DNA of 64,000 nucleotides from Salinicola halimionae (GTDB lineage: Bacteria > Pseudomonadota > Gammaproteobacteria > Pseudomonadales > Halomonadaceae). Position 1 is the first letter of the stretch. Every line of letters starts with the position of its first letter. The translations under genes were made by a program, and so were the position numbers. Positions 20,365 to 29,845 of this stretch are shown in pieces. A model generated the notes under the pieces. It was not told where the DNA came from. It was given only the letters and a program-made list of their open reading frames with translations, and did not search any database. The stretch spans positions 494,864 through 558,863 of the forward strand of contig NZ_PZJQ01000004.1 of the NCBI RefSeq assembly GCF_003206065.1, given 5' to 3'.

Positions 20365-20895
20365 ATGACCCTGATGGCCCCTGAACTGCCGATCAACGTG
20401 GACAGCGACACCGGTATCTGGACTACCGATGCGCTGCCGATGCTCTATGTGCCGCGCCACTTTTTCATCAACAACCATATGGCGATCGAGGGTGCATTGG
20501 GTGTCGATGCCTATGCCAAGCTGCTGTATGACGCTGGCTACAAATCGGCCTGGTACTGGTGCGAGAAGGAAGCCGCGCTGCATGGCATCGAGGGCGTGGC
20601 GGTGTTCGAGCACTACATGAATCGTCTCTCGCAGCGTGGTTGGGGGAAGTTCATCACCGACGAGATCGATCTGGAAGCGGGCACGGCGAAGATTCGCCTT
20701 GAGCACTCCTGTTTCGTCTATCAGCTCGGCAAGACCAACACGAAGGTCGACTACATGTTCACCGGCTGGTTCGCCGGCGCCATGGACCAGATTTTAGAAG
20801 TTCGCGGCAGTGAGGTTCGCACCCACGCCGAGCAAACCCAAAGCGGCGCTGAAGAGGGTTGCGATGTTGGCTATTTCGAAGTCGATCCGCGCTGA
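20365..20895 (+). CDS. DUF5943-like protein (4-vinyl-reductase-type fold) of the dgc operon
   Basis: A 176-residue soluble protein. It resembles the conserved gene found between the dipeptidase homologue and dgcA in Pseudomonas betaine loci. The C-terminal half (KIRLEHSCFVYQLGKTNTKV, MFTGWFAGAMDQIL) is like V4R small-molecule-binding domains. GAGG precedes ATG 20365. No catalytic residues can be named, and the function is unknown. A role in binding a betaine intermediate or helping the demethylase is an inference from gene order only. A 180-bp spacer separates it from the upstream gene. Confidence 0.72.
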   Translation: MTLMAPELPINVDSDTGIWTTDALPMLYVPRHFFINNHMAIEGALGVDAYAKLLYDAGYKSAWYWCEKEAALHGIEGVAVFEHYMNRLSQRGWGKFITDEIDLEAGTAKIRLEHSCFVYQLGKTNTKVDYMFTGWFAGAMDQILEVRGSEVRTHAEQTQSGAEEGCDVGYFEVDPR

Positions 20896-21010
20896 GTTCT
20901 TTCTTGAAGCGATCCGAGCTCGGACCGCCTTCACCTACCGGATTTACCCGTCAATCGACGCGTTCTGAGCTCAATTAGCCCCGCCAGAGGGCAGAGAGGA
21001 GTCACCGACC

Positions 21011-23080
21011 ATGGCGCACGAAGCCTTATTCAAGCCGATCCAGATCGGTAAGCTGACGATACGTAACCGTGTGGTCAGTACCGCTCACGCCGAGGTTTAT
21101 GCCACCGATGGTGGGATGACGACGGACCGTTACGTCAGGTATTACGAAGAGAAGTCGAAAGGCGGCTGCGGGCTTTGCATCTGTGGGGGGTCCTCGCCGG
21201 TTTCCATTGATAGCCCGCAACAGTGGTGGAGTTCGGTCAACGTCGCCACCGATCGCATCATTCCGCATTTCCAGAATCTTGCCGATGCCGTGCACAAACA
21301 TGGCGGCAAGATCATGATCCAGATCACACATATGGGTCGTCGCTCGCGCTGGGATGGGCACCACTGGTCGACACTGATGTCGCCTTCGGGCATTCGTGAG
21401 CCGGTCCACCGTGCGACCTGCAAGACCATCGAGGAAGAAGAGATCTGGCGCGTGATTTCCGATTTCGCCCAGGGCGCACGCCGGGTGAAAGAGGGCGGCC
21501 TCGACGGCTGCGAGTTGTCTGCTGTTCATCAGCATTTGATCGATCAGTTCTGGAGTCCACGCGTCAACAAGCGCACCGACCAGTGGGGCGGCAGCTTCGA
21601 GAACCGTATGCGCTTCGGCATGGAGGTGCTCAAGGCCGTGCGTGCCGAGGTTGGTGACGATTTCTGCGTCGGCATGCGCATCTGCGGTGACGAGTTCCAT
21701 CCGGACGGCTTGTCTCAGGATGACATGAAGCAGATTGCTGCCTATTACGATGCCACCGGCATGGTCGACTTCTTCGGCGTGGTCGGCTCCGGCTGCGACA
21801 CCCACGACACGCTGGCCAACGTGATCCCTAACATGTCCTATCCGCCGGAGCCGTTTCTGCATCTGGCGGCGGGCATCAAGGAGGTGGTCTCGGTGCCGGT
21901 GATTCACGCCCAGAACATCAAGGATCCGACCCAGGCCGAGCGCGTGCTCGAAGGCGGCTATGTCGATCTGGTGGGGATGACCCGCGCCCATATCGCCGAC
22001 CCGCATCTGATCGCCAAGATCAAGGCCGGGCAAACCGATCAGATCCGTCAGTGCGTGGGCGCCAACTACTGCATCGATCGCCAGTACCAGGGCCTCGACG
22101 TGCTATGCATCCAGAACGCCGCGACCTCGCGGGAGTATATGGGCCTGCCGCACATCATCGAGAAATCCACCGGCCCTAAACGCAAGTTGGTGGTGGTCGG
22201 TGGCGGCCCCGGTGGGATGGAGGCGGCCCGCGTTGCCGCCGAGCGCGGCCACGATGTCACCCTGTTCGAGGCCGAGCCGCAGTTGGGCGGACAGATCACT
22301 TTGGCGTCCAGAGCGCCACAGCGTGACCAGATTGCCGGCATCACCCGCTGGTACGAGATGGAGCTGTCGCGTCTCGGCGTCGACATTCATTTGGAAACAC
22401 GCGCTGACGACGCGACGATTCGCGACCTGCAGCCGGACGTAGTGGTTCTCGCCAACGGCGGCCATCCGTTCCTCGAACAGGTGCCGGAGTGGGGCTACTC
22501 GGACAATCCTGACGAGAGGCTGGTGGTCAGCAGCTGGGACATTCTTGGTGGCAAGGTAGAACCCGGCAGCAACGTCCTGATTTACGACACCATGTGCGAG
22601 TTCAGCGGCATGTCCACTGCCGATTACTGCGCCAGCAAGGGCGCCACGGTCGAGATCGTGACCGACGACACCAAACCTGGCGTGGCCATTGGCGGCACCA
22701 CCTTCCCGACGTATTACCGCAGCCTCTATCAGAAGGCGGTGGTGATGACCGGCGATCTAGCGTTGCACAAGGTCTATCGCGAGGGCGACAAGCTGGTGGC
22801 GGTGCTGGAGAACGAATACACCGGCGAGCATGAGGAGCGCGTGGTCGATCAGGTGATCGTCGAGAACGGCGTGCGGCCGGATGAAGGCCTCTATTACGCG
22901 CTGAAGGATCGCTCACGCAACCACGGTCAGATCGATCTCGAAGCGCTTTACGCAATTCAGCCGCAGCCAACCTTGGCCGAGACGGGAGAGTTCGCGCTGT
23001 TCCGGTTGGGAGATTGCGTGGCGCCGAGGAATACGCATGCGGCGATATACGATGCGCTCCGCCTCTGCAAGGATCTTTGA
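21011..23080 (+). CDS. dgcA: Dimethylglycine demethylase subunit DgcA
   Basis: A 689-residue flavoprotein related to trimethylamine dehydrogenase. It has an FMN-binding TIM barrel (1-370) with MIQITHMGRRSRWDG and HLIDQFWSPRVNKRTDQWGG, then an FeS segment (348-366), then a nucleotide-binding half beginning VVVGGGPGGMEAARVAA (about 394-410). It demethylates dimethylglycine to sarcosine, passing electrons to DgcB and the ETF. The FeS segment has Cys348, Cys354 and Cys366 but Ala351, where trimethylamine dehydrogenase has a fourth cysteine. Start ATG 21011; GAGAGGAG lies upstream. Confidence 0.92.
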   Translation: MAHEALFKPIQIGKLTIRNRVVSTAHAEVYATDGGMTTDRYVRYYEEKSKGGCGLCICGGSSPVSIDSPQQWWSSVNVATDRIIPHFQNLADAVHKHGGKIMIQITHMGRRSRWDGHHWSTLMSPSGIREPVHRATCKTIEEEEIWRVISDFAQGARRVKEGGLDGCELSAVHQHLIDQFWSPRVNKRTDQWGGSFENRMRFGMEVLKAVRAEVGDDFCVGMRICGDEFHPDGLSQDDMKQIAAYYDATGMVDFFGVVGSGCDTHDTLANVIPNMSYPPEPFLHLAAGIKEVVSVPVIHAQNIKDPTQAERVLEGGYVDLVGMTRAHIADPHLIAKIKAGQTDQIRQCVGANYCIDRQYQGLDVLCIQNAATSREYMGLPHIIEKSTGPKRKLVVVGGGPGGMEAARVAAERGHDVTLFEAEPQLGGQITLASRAPQRDQIAGITRWYEMELSRLGVDIHLETRADDATIRDLQPDVVVLANGGHPFLEQVPEWGYSDNPDERLVVSSWDILGGKVEPGSNVLIYDTMCEFSGMSTADYCASKGATVEIVTDDTKPGVAIGGTTFPTYYRSLYQKAVVMTGDLALHKVYREGDKLVAVLENEYTGEHEERVVDQVIVENGVRPDEGLYYALKDRSRNHGQIDLEALYAIQPQPTLAETGEFALFRLGDCVAPRNTHAAIYDALRLCKDL

Positions 23081-23128
23081 GGCGGGACGGGCTGAGCTCG
23101 ACGTCAGCGGCTTTTTTGGAGAAGCACC

Positions 23129-25156
23129 ATGTTGCAGACGCTACTCCCCATCTTGATCTTTGCGGCACTGATCGTGGGCGCGATAGGCGCCTTGCGCCGC
23201 GTGCGGTTATGGCGGCAGGGCCGGCGCTCGCCGATGGTGTGGCGGCGAATCTTGCTGATACCGAAGCGTTATCTGAACGATCTGCACCACGTCGTGGCCC
23301 GCGACAAGGCGATGGCACATACCCATGTGGCGACGGCTGGCGGCTTCGTTGCGGCAATGGCGCTAGCAGTGGTGGTTCATGGTTTTGGCTGGCGCCATCC
23401 GATTCTCGGCGGGCTGCTGCTGGCGGCGAGTGCCGCGATGTTCGTCGGTGCGCTCGCGGTCAATCGTCGTCGTGTGAAGCCACCTGAAAAGCTCTCAAGG
23501 GGTCCCTGGCAGCGGCTCTCGAAAAGTCTGCTGGCCTACTCGGTCGGAATGTTTCTGATCAGTCTGCCGCTGGTTGGCATCGCTCCCGCATTGTTCGGCG
23601 GCGGCGTACTGGCCGTGTTGCTGATCGCGCTGGTGGCATGGGGCGTGCTGGAAATGATCGTCGGCATGGGCTGGGGTGGACCGATGAAACATGCCTTCGC
23701 CGGGTCGCTGCATCTGGCATTTCATCGCCGTCCCGAGCGCTTCGATGATCGGCATCCCAAGTCTATCCGTCCGTCCGGCCATCAATTCGATCAGGATGCT
23801 AGCCATGACGAGCACCGTGGCAGCCGCTCGACGGCACTGTTTCCGCTGGACCTGAACGCTGAAAAGCTGGGCGTGGAGAAGCCCGCCGATTTCCAATGGG
23901 AGCAGCTGTTGGGCTTCGATGCCTGCGTGCAGTGCGGACGCTGTCAGGCGGTGTGCCCAGCGTTCGCCGCGGGCCAGCCGCTCAATCCCAAGAAGCTGAT
24001 TCAGGACATGGTCGTGGGCATGGCCGGTGGTACTGACTCGGGCTATGCAGGTTCCGGCTATCCCGGTATCGAAGTGGGTAAACACCACGGGGCGAGCGCC
24101 GAGCCAATCGTCCCACAGCTGGTCGAAGCCGAGACGCTTTGGGCCTGTACGACTTGCCGCGCCTGCGTGGAAGAGTGCCCGATGATGATCGAGCATGTCG
24201 ATGCGATCGTCGACATGCGCCGCTTCATCACTTTGGAGCGTGGTGAAACCCCGGAGAAGGGCGCGGCCGCGATCGACAATCTGATCGCGACCGATAACCC
24301 CGGCGGTCTAGACAACGCCTCCCGGCTGGACTGGGCAGCGGATCTGGAGATTCCGCGCATCCAGGATCGTCCTGAAGGGGTCGACGTGCTGCTGTGGCTG
24401 GGCGATGGCGCTTTTGACATGCGCAATCAGCGCACGCTGCGTGCGCTGGTGAAGATACTGCGGGCGGGTAATGTCGACTTCGCCGTGCTCGGCGATGAAG
24501 AGCGCGACAGCGGCGACGTCGCCCGGCGTCTGGGTGACGAAGCGACGTTTCAGCGCCTGGCCGAGCGCAATATCGCGACGTTCTCGCGCTATCGCTTTCA
24601 GCGCATCGTGACCGCCGATCCGCACAGTTTCCACGTCATCGGTCGCGAGTACCCCGCCTTCGGCGGCGAGTACGTCGTCAAGCATCACTCGACCTTCATT
24701 GCCGAGCTGTTCGACGCGGGGCGGCTGAGCGTCGCAACGTCTGAGCAGCGCGAAACCATCACCTATCACGATCCCTGTTATCTGGGTCGCTATAACGGCG
24801 AATTTGCCGCGCCGCGCCAGGTGCTGGCGGCACTGGGACTCGACGTGGCGGAAATGGAGCGCTCGGGCTATCGCTCGCGCTGCTGTGGCGGGGGCGGGGG
24901 CGCTGCGCTATCCGACGTACCCGGCAAGGCTCGGATTCCCGACATGCGCATGATCGATGTGCGCGAGACCGGAGCGACGACCGTCGCGGTGGCCTGTCCG
25001 CAATGTACCGCGATGCTCGAGGGCGTGGTCGAACCGCGCCCCCAGATCAAGGATCTGGCCGAGCTGGTCGCCGACGCGCTTATCGAGCAGCCCACAGCTG
25101 CGGACGATATCGTGAGCCCGGCCGACTCCGAATTTTTCGATGAGGTGCCGGCATGA
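23129..25156 (+). CDS. dgcB: Dimethylglycine demethylase FeS/membrane subunit DgcB
   Basis: A 675-residue protein. The N-terminal part has several membrane helices (about 5-20, 70-125, 135-180). A double [4Fe-4S] ferredoxin region follows (CVQCGRCQAVCP and CTTCRACVEECP). C-terminal CCG domains contain YHDPCYLGRYN and RCCGGGGG. Such proteins carry electrons from a dehydrogenase to the respiratory chain. It is located between dgcA and etfA. The stop overlaps the etfA start by four bases (ATGA). It is the expected partner of DgcA at the inner membrane. Confidence 0.92.
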   Translation: MLQTLLPILIFAALIVGAIGALRRVRLWRQGRRSPMVWRRILLIPKRYLNDLHHVVARDKAMAHTHVATAGGFVAAMALAVVVHGFGWRHPILGGLLLAASAAMFVGALAVNRRRVKPPEKLSRGPWQRLSKSLLAYSVGMFLISLPLVGIAPALFGGGVLAVLLIALVAWGVLEMIVGMGWGGPMKHAFAGSLHLAFHRRPERFDDRHPKSIRPSGHQFDQDASHDEHRGSRSTALFPLDLNAEKLGVEKPADFQWEQLLGFDACVQCGRCQAVCPAFAAGQPLNPKKLIQDMVVGMAGGTDSGYAGSGYPGIEVGKHHGASAEPIVPQLVEAETLWACTTCRACVEECPMMIEHVDAIVDMRRFITLERGETPEKGAAAIDNLIATDNPGGLDNASRLDWAADLEIPRIQDRPEGVDVLLWLGDGAFDMRNQRTLRALVKILRAGNVDFAVLGDEERDSGDVARRLGDEATFQRLAERNIATFSRYRFQRIVTADPHSFHVIGREYPAFGGEYVVKHHSTFIAELFDAGRLSVATSEQRETITYHDPCYLGRYNGEFAAPRQVLAALGLDVAEMERSGYRSRCCGGGGGAALSDVPGKARIPDMRMIDVRETGATTVAVACPQCTAMLEGVVEPRPQIKDLAELVADALIEQPTAADDIVSPADSEFFDEVPA

Positions 25157-26430
25157 GCATCAGGCGTATCGACCCCCACGCCGAGCGCATGCGTCGCAAT
25201 CGGCTGCATCCGCGTCACCAGGAGTTTGCGCGTCCGGCGTGGCGCTGGATCAGCGCCGAGGGCGTAACCCGAGTCAATCCGCACCTCGTGGGAGCCATCG
25301 GCCCCAACGGCATCAAGCGCATCGATCGCAGCGGCGCCTCGGTCGAATCGAGCAGCGTATCGGCTTCTCAGGCTAGCGCGGAACCCTCTCGCCGACAGAT
25401 CGTGATCGCCGAGCCGGCGGGTTACGTCATGGTGGTGCCGGAGCTGGCCGAAGGGCGCTTGAGCGATCACGACCGGGATCTTTTCGGCCTCGCCAGACAG
25501 CTGGCCGACGACCGTCGATTGGCGGTCACCGCAATCACCTTTCAGGGTGGCGTGACCGGCCTGGAAGAGGCCGGTGCGGATCGCTGGCTCGACCTCTCGG
25601 CGAGCGCCGAGGATGGCGATTATTGCCCCGAGGCGCGACTGGCGGGGCTCGAGCGGATCGAAGCGTCGCTGTCGCCGGCACACTGGTTGTTCGCGGATAC
25701 GTTCCCCGGCGGTGGCGATCTGGGGCGGCGTCTGGCGGCGCGACTTTCGGTCCCGTCGGATGGTGCGCAAGGCGAGCGCGCGGCGACGCGAGTGTGGCAG
25801 GTGGCTGACGGCAAGAGCCTGTCGCGGGCCGGCGATCGCCAGGATATTCAGCGCGACGTACCGCGAGTGCTGCTGGCGCTACCCGAGTGCGCCGAACCGG
25901 TCAGCGAGACACGCCACGAGGCGCGGCCGATGATGGTCGACACCGGGCAGAGCGGCACCGATGCGGCTGTCGACATCGGCATCATCGATCGTGGCCGGGT
26001 AGCGGTCGACCCGCAGCAGATCCCGCTGGCGCAGGCGCCGTTCATCCTCTCGGCCGGGCGTGGTATCGGGGACTGGGAAGGCTATCACCACGCGGCCCGT
26101 GTGCTCGGCGCCAGCGAGGGCGCGTCGCGTGTCGCTGTGGACGACGGCTATATGCCGAGAGCGCGTCAGGTCGGTGCTACCGGGACGTTCGTCTCCGCCA
26201 GTTGCTATATCGCGGTGGGGATTTCCGGTGCGGTGCAACATCTGCAGGGCATCGCTCGATGCCAGCGGGTCATCGCGATCAATAGCGACCCGAGCTGCGA
26301 TATGGTCAAACGCGCCGATCTGGCGATCATCGCCGATGGCGACGACGTGCTGAAAGCGCTCTGTGAATCTCTGGGTCAGCCGAAAGCCTCCAGTCAACCG
26401 GGCGAGGAGCCTCTGCATGATGCCGCCTGA
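25153..26430 (+). CDS. etfA: Electron transfer flavoprotein alpha subunit (betaine-locus type)
   Basis: A 425-residue ETF alpha with the FAD-binding C-terminal domain. LSAGRGIGDWEGYHHAARVL, GATGTFVSASCYIAVGISG and SGAVQHLQGI are the family signature, and AINSDPSCDMVKRADLAI follows. The N-terminal 80 residues are an extension rich in Arg and His and unlike housekeeping EtfA. It accepts electrons from DgcAB and probably delivers them to ETF-ubiquinone oxidoreductase, which is not seen here. It is translationally coupled to dgcB. Confidence 0.92.
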   Translation: MSIRRIDPHAERMRRNRLHPRHQEFARPAWRWISAEGVTRVNPHLVGAIGPNGIKRIDRSGASVESSSVSASQASAEPSRRQIVIAEPAGYVMVVPELAEGRLSDHDRDLFGLARQLADDRRLAVTAITFQGGVTGLEEAGADRWLDLSASAEDGDYCPEARLAGLERIEASLSPAHWLFADTFPGGGDLGRRLAARLSVPSDGAQGERAATRVWQVADGKSLSRAGDRQDIQRDVPRVLLALPECAEPVSETRHEARPMMVDTGQSGTDAAVDIGIIDRGRVAVDPQQIPLAQAPFILSAGRGIGDWEGYHHAARVLGASEGASRVAVDDGYMPRARQVGATGTFVSASCYIAVGISGAVQHLQGIARCQRVIAINSDPSCDMVKRADLAIIADGDDVLKALCESLGQPKASSQPGEEPLHDAA

Positions 26431-27292
26431 TGATGCCAATAGCGTGTCCGTATTTGCTCTGGTCTCCAGCGGACGCCACCCGGTTTCCGGGCGTGCCGGA
26501 CGCGCCCGAGAAGACGCGCGTGCCGTCGAGATGGGGCTGATGCTGGCCGGATCGGCGCTGAAGCTGGCCCATGCCGGCGACGCCGACGATGGGGCGTTGC
26601 GGGATTGCCTGGAAGCGTATCTGGGCATGTTTCACGGGCTCGGCGATGATCGTCCGGGGGAGCTCTCGCTGCTACCCATGACGACCGAAGACGATGCCGT
26701 GGCAGCACTGTCGGAATGGTTGGCGAATAGTGGTGCACGACTGGTGCTGACCGGCCAGCGTGCCGAGTGCGGCGAGGGTTCCGCCATGCTTCCCTATCTG
26801 CTGGCGGAACGGCTTGGCTGGTCGGTGGTTGCCGGCATCGCGGCGATCGAAAGCGTCGATGCGGGTAGCGCCACGCTGTTGCAGGCGTTACCGCAGGGGC
26901 AGCGGCGGCGGCTAGACGTACGCTTGCCCTGTTTGGTCGCCGTCGATGCGGTTGCCCCCGCGCCGCGACAGAGCGCCTTCGGGCCCGCACGGCGCGGCAG
27001 CATCAACGTAGTCGAGGGTATCGAGACGAGTCCCGATACCGCTCGTCGAGCGTGGCAGACTCAGCCGGCGCGAGCCAGACCCAGGCGGCTCAAAGTTGTG
27101 AAATCCGGCAACGCCCGGGATCGCTTCAAAGCCGCGGCGGCCAAGTCTTCTGCGTCAGGCGGTCAGGTGCTTTCCGGGCTGACGCCTGACCAGGCGGCTG
27201 AGAAGCTGATCGATTATCTACGTAAGGAGAAAATACTGAGAGAAGAGAAAACTCCTTCCATCAGCGAAGAAGCGTCCGCCGCAGATCAGTAG
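26417..27292 (+). CDS. etfB: Electron transfer flavoprotein beta subunit (divergent, betaine-locus type)
   Basis: A 291-residue ETF beta. ATG 26417 has GAGGAG upstream and overlaps the end of etfA by 14 bases. AMP-binding ETF-beta features are visible but divergent: VLTGQRAECGEGSAMLPYLLAERLGWSVV, and LDVRLPCLVAVDAVAP in place of the canonical signature. A C-terminal extension (about 230-291), basic and then acidic, is longer than in housekeeping EtfB. It pairs with the upstream EtfA. The longer frame from 26363 lies within etfA and is rejected. Confidence 0.88.
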   Translation: MMPPDDANSVSVFALVSSGRHPVSGRAGRAREDARAVEMGLMLAGSALKLAHAGDADDGALRDCLEAYLGMFHGLGDDRPGELSLLPMTTEDDAVAALSEWLANSGARLVLTGQRAECGEGSAMLPYLLAERLGWSVVAGIAAIESVDAGSATLLQALPQGQRRRLDVRLPCLVAVDAVAPAPRQSAFGPARRGSINVVEGIETSPDTARRAWQTQPARARPRRLKVVKSGNARDRFKAAAAKSSASGGQVLSGLTPDQAAEKLIDYLRKEKILREEKTPSISEEASAADQ

Positions 27293-27533
27293 GCCATCGG
27301 TTTCGGCATGCGCGCTGACGCCGACTGGGCGCCAGGCACGATGCCTCTCGGTTCGACGGGACGGAAGTTGAAGATCGACGATCCGCGTATCGACTGCGCC
27401 CGGCCCGTCAGGGTACATATTGGTGGCGGAAGACAGGCTTGGAGACGAGCGTCAACATTGAGCACGATGCGGATTGGCCGATCAACTGTCAGCCGCATGA
27501 TGGATATCAATAACGTCAAACAGGAGGTGGGAG

Positions 27534-27779
27534 ATGATGATCGTTGATCTCATCGATGGCGAGGATTTTCGTCAGCGGCTGGTTTCTCTCGGCGTGCGCA
27601 TTCCGGAGGAAGCATGCCCGGAGACCTGCGCAAGGCTGGCTGCGGGCTGCTATCGCGCCAGAGGAATAGACGGGCTTGAACCTGCCATTCGTGACCTGAT
27701 GCAGCACACCGATGTGATGTTGCCGTCAGTGCGGGAAGCGATAGAGCGCCATCTGCTGCCGGTTTTCAGCGGTGTCTGA
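27534..27779 (+). CDS. Small uncharacterised protein at the end of the dgc operon
   Basis: An 81-residue acidic protein preceded by AGGAGGTGGGAG, an excellent ribosome-binding site, so it is very likely translated. It has two cysteines (PEEACPETCARL) and an otherwise helical, leucine-rich composition with no recognised family. It follows etfB by 241 bp; that spacer shows no convincing gene. A hairpin lies just past its stop. It may belong to the dgc transcript or be independent; the function is unknown. Confidence 0.65.
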   Translation: MMIVDLIDGEDFRQRLVSLGVRIPEEACPETCARLAAGCYRARGIDGLEPAIRDLMQHTDVMLPSVREAIERHLLPVFSGV

Positions 27780-27781
27780 GT

Positions 27782-27799
27782 CGGCATTTTTCGATGCCG
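27782..27799. terminator. Hairpin between the dgc operon and the siderophore permease gene
   Basis: CGGCAT (27782-27787) pairs with ATGCCG (27794-27799) around TTTTCG. It is short and lacks a T-run, but it sits between convergent genes, three bases past the small ORF's stop. It is a weak terminator candidate. Confidence 0.4.
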
Positions 27800-27847
27800 C
27801 CGATGTTACCGATATGGCTGTCTCATGGCCGCGGTGAAACCTGCCCG

Positions 27848-29845
27848 CTAGAGTCGGCGTAACCCCCACATGAAGTAGACGCCGCCAATCAGTGCGGCGA
27901 TCAGGCCTGCCGGCAATTGATAGGGGAAGAACAGGTTTCTGCCCAGCCAGTCGGCAGTCACCATGACCAGCATCCCCAGTAGCCCCGCGCCGATCAACTG
28001 GTGCCGTGCGCCATGGAAGCCCATCAGCCGTGCCATGTGCGGAGCCATCAAGCCAATGAACGACAGCGGGCCGATGACCAGCGTCGCGGCGACGGTCAGC
28101 AGGGCGACCAGCGCGAGCAGCAGTAGTCGGCTACGATCCACGTTCATCCCCAGAGCCTTGGCCGTGGGTGCCCCCAGCGGAAGCAGCGTCAGCCAGCGCT
28201 GAAGTGGCAGCGCCAGTGCAGCCAGCACGATCGCGATTACCACGACCCAGGCGCTGGAGGTCAAGCTGGCGTAGTAGGTCGAGCCACCCAACCACGAGAG
28301 CAGCTGCTGGGCGCGAGGGTCCTCACTGGCCAGCACGATGGCGCGCATCGCATCCAGCAGTGATGAGATGGCAATGCCGGTCAACAGCAATCGTTCGGGG
28401 GCAAAACCACTGCGGCGATTGCAGACGATCAGCACCAGCAGGGCCACGGCGGCGCCGCTGAATCCCATGACAGAGCCGCTGAGCGGAGCGATGCCAAGCG
28501 GTAACAGCATCAGCGCAATCACGCCGATCGCCACGCCGGCACTGATACCCAGTACCTCCGGACTGGCCATTGGGTTGCCGGTCATGCGCTGCAACAGCGT
28601 GCCGGCAATGGCTAGCATCAACCCGGCTGCGGCGGCTGTGGCGACTCTCGGCAGGCGCCAATCGACGACCAGTGCCAGATCACCGCTCCCCACCAGGCTG
28701 GGATACATCGAATGGCTATCGAGCATGAAACCGATGCCGAGCGCCGCGGCGCAGGCGATGACCGTCAGCCCTCCCAGAATCCACAGACGTCGCGGCGGGT
28801 GCGAAAGGCGCGGTAGCGTCAGCCCCGTGCTGGGCGTTGGTCGTGATCCACTGACCCTCAGACGTGGCAACAGCCACAACAGTAGCGGGGCGCCGAGCGC
28901 TGCCGTCATGGCGCCCGTTGGCAGCAGCGAAGCGGTGAATGGTGAAAGTTGCTGTACGGCGAGATCCGTCACGGCAAGCAGCAGCGAACCCAGAATCATC
29001 GACCAGACCAGGCGCTGGGACAGCGTACGAGCCCCGGAAAGCCGTGCGAGGGCGGGAGCGGCCAGGCCGATGAAGCCGATCAAGCCGATGGCGCTGACCA
29101 CGCAAGCCGTCATGAAAATACCCAGTCCCAGGCCTGCGAGGCGCAATTTGTGCAGCGAAATCCCCAGGCTCTTGGCACCTTCCTCTTCGAGATCCAGCAG
29201 CGAAAGCGGGCGCAGCATCAGTAGCGCCAGCACCATCACGATACCCAGGCGCAGCAGCAGAAACTGGGTGTCTTGCCAGTTATCCTGAGCGAGTGCCCCT
29301 GATCCCCAGATGAACAGTCCCGACAGGCTCTCCTGATGGAAAAGCAGCAGCGCGCTGTTGATGGCGCTGAAGTAAAGGCTGACCACCATGCCGGAAAGGA
29401 CCACCACCATCGGCGCCAGGCGCCGCTTCCACGATAGCGCGAAGACCAGCAGCGTGGCGACGATCCCCCCAAGCAGCGCGATCCATTCGCGTCCGGCCAG
29501 CATCCAGCCAGGTGCCCACAGCGTGGCGATCACCAATGCCAGCTGCGCTCCGCTGGTCACGCCCAGCGTTGCCGGAGACGCCAGTGGATTGCGCAGTACC
29601 TGCTGCATCAGACACCCGGCCAGCGCCAGCGCCGCGCCACCCAGCAGCGCCACCATCAGGCGGGGGGCAAAGGTATAGTGCATTACGATCTGACGAATCT
29701 GATCGTCGTCCGGAGCGACGATGGCTTGCCACCAGTGCCCCGACAGGTCGATGAATTGAATCTCCAGCGTGGCGTAGCCCAGGGCCAGGGCCAGCAACGC
29801 CAGGCCGGTTGCGAACCAGGCAGGTGTCTGCGCGCGAAGCTTCAT
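27848..29845 (-). CDS. fhuB: Fused FecCD-type iron-siderophore ABC permease (FhuB-like)
   Basis: A 665-residue membrane protein made of two tandem FecCD/BtuC-type permease domains (about 1-330 and 345-665), each with eight to ten helices. Each half repeats family blocks: GCLMQQVLRNPLASPATLGV and GTLLQRMTGNPMASPEVLGI, then GLIGFIGLAAPALARL and GPLSFIGLMAPHMARLMG. This is the FhuB arrangement, used for hydroxamate siderophores. ATG 29845 overlaps the stop of the upstream binding-protein gene (ATGA). No cognate ATPase gene is found anywhere in the window. Confidence 0.9.
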   Translation of the reverse strand: MKLRAQTPAWFATGLALLALALGYATLEIQFIDLSGHWWQAIVAPDDDQIRQIVMHYTFAPRLMVALLGGAALALAGCLMQQVLRNPLASPATLGVTSGAQLALVIATLWAPGWMLAGREWIALLGGIVATLLVFALSWKRRLAPMVVVLSGMVVSLYFSAINSALLLFHQESLSGLFIWGSGALAQDNWQDTQFLLLRLGIVMVLALLMLRPLSLLDLEEEGAKSLGISLHKLRLAGLGLGIFMTACVVSAIGLIGFIGLAAPALARLSGARTLSQRLVWSMILGSLLLAVTDLAVQQLSPFTASLLPTGAMTAALGAPLLLWLLPRLRVSGSRPTPSTGLTLPRLSHPPRRLWILGGLTVIACAAALGIGFMLDSHSMYPSLVGSGDLALVVDWRLPRVATAAAAGLMLAIAGTLLQRMTGNPMASPEVLGISAGVAIGVIALMLLPLGIAPLSGSVMGFSGAAVALLVLIVCNRRSGFAPERLLLTGIAISSLLDAMRAIVLASEDPRAQQLLSWLGGSTYYASLTSSAWVVVIAIVLAALALPLQRWLTLLPLGAPTAKALGMNVDRSRLLLLALVALLTVAATLVIGPLSFIGLMAPHMARLMGFHGARHQLIGAGLLGMLVMVTADWLGRNLFFPYQLPAGLIAALIGGVYFMWGLRRL

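Noticed and set aside
27308-27547. 79-codon forward frame between etfB and the small orphan ORF
   Set aside because: No ribosome-binding site, low-complexity residues, and it overlaps the far better supported start at 27534.
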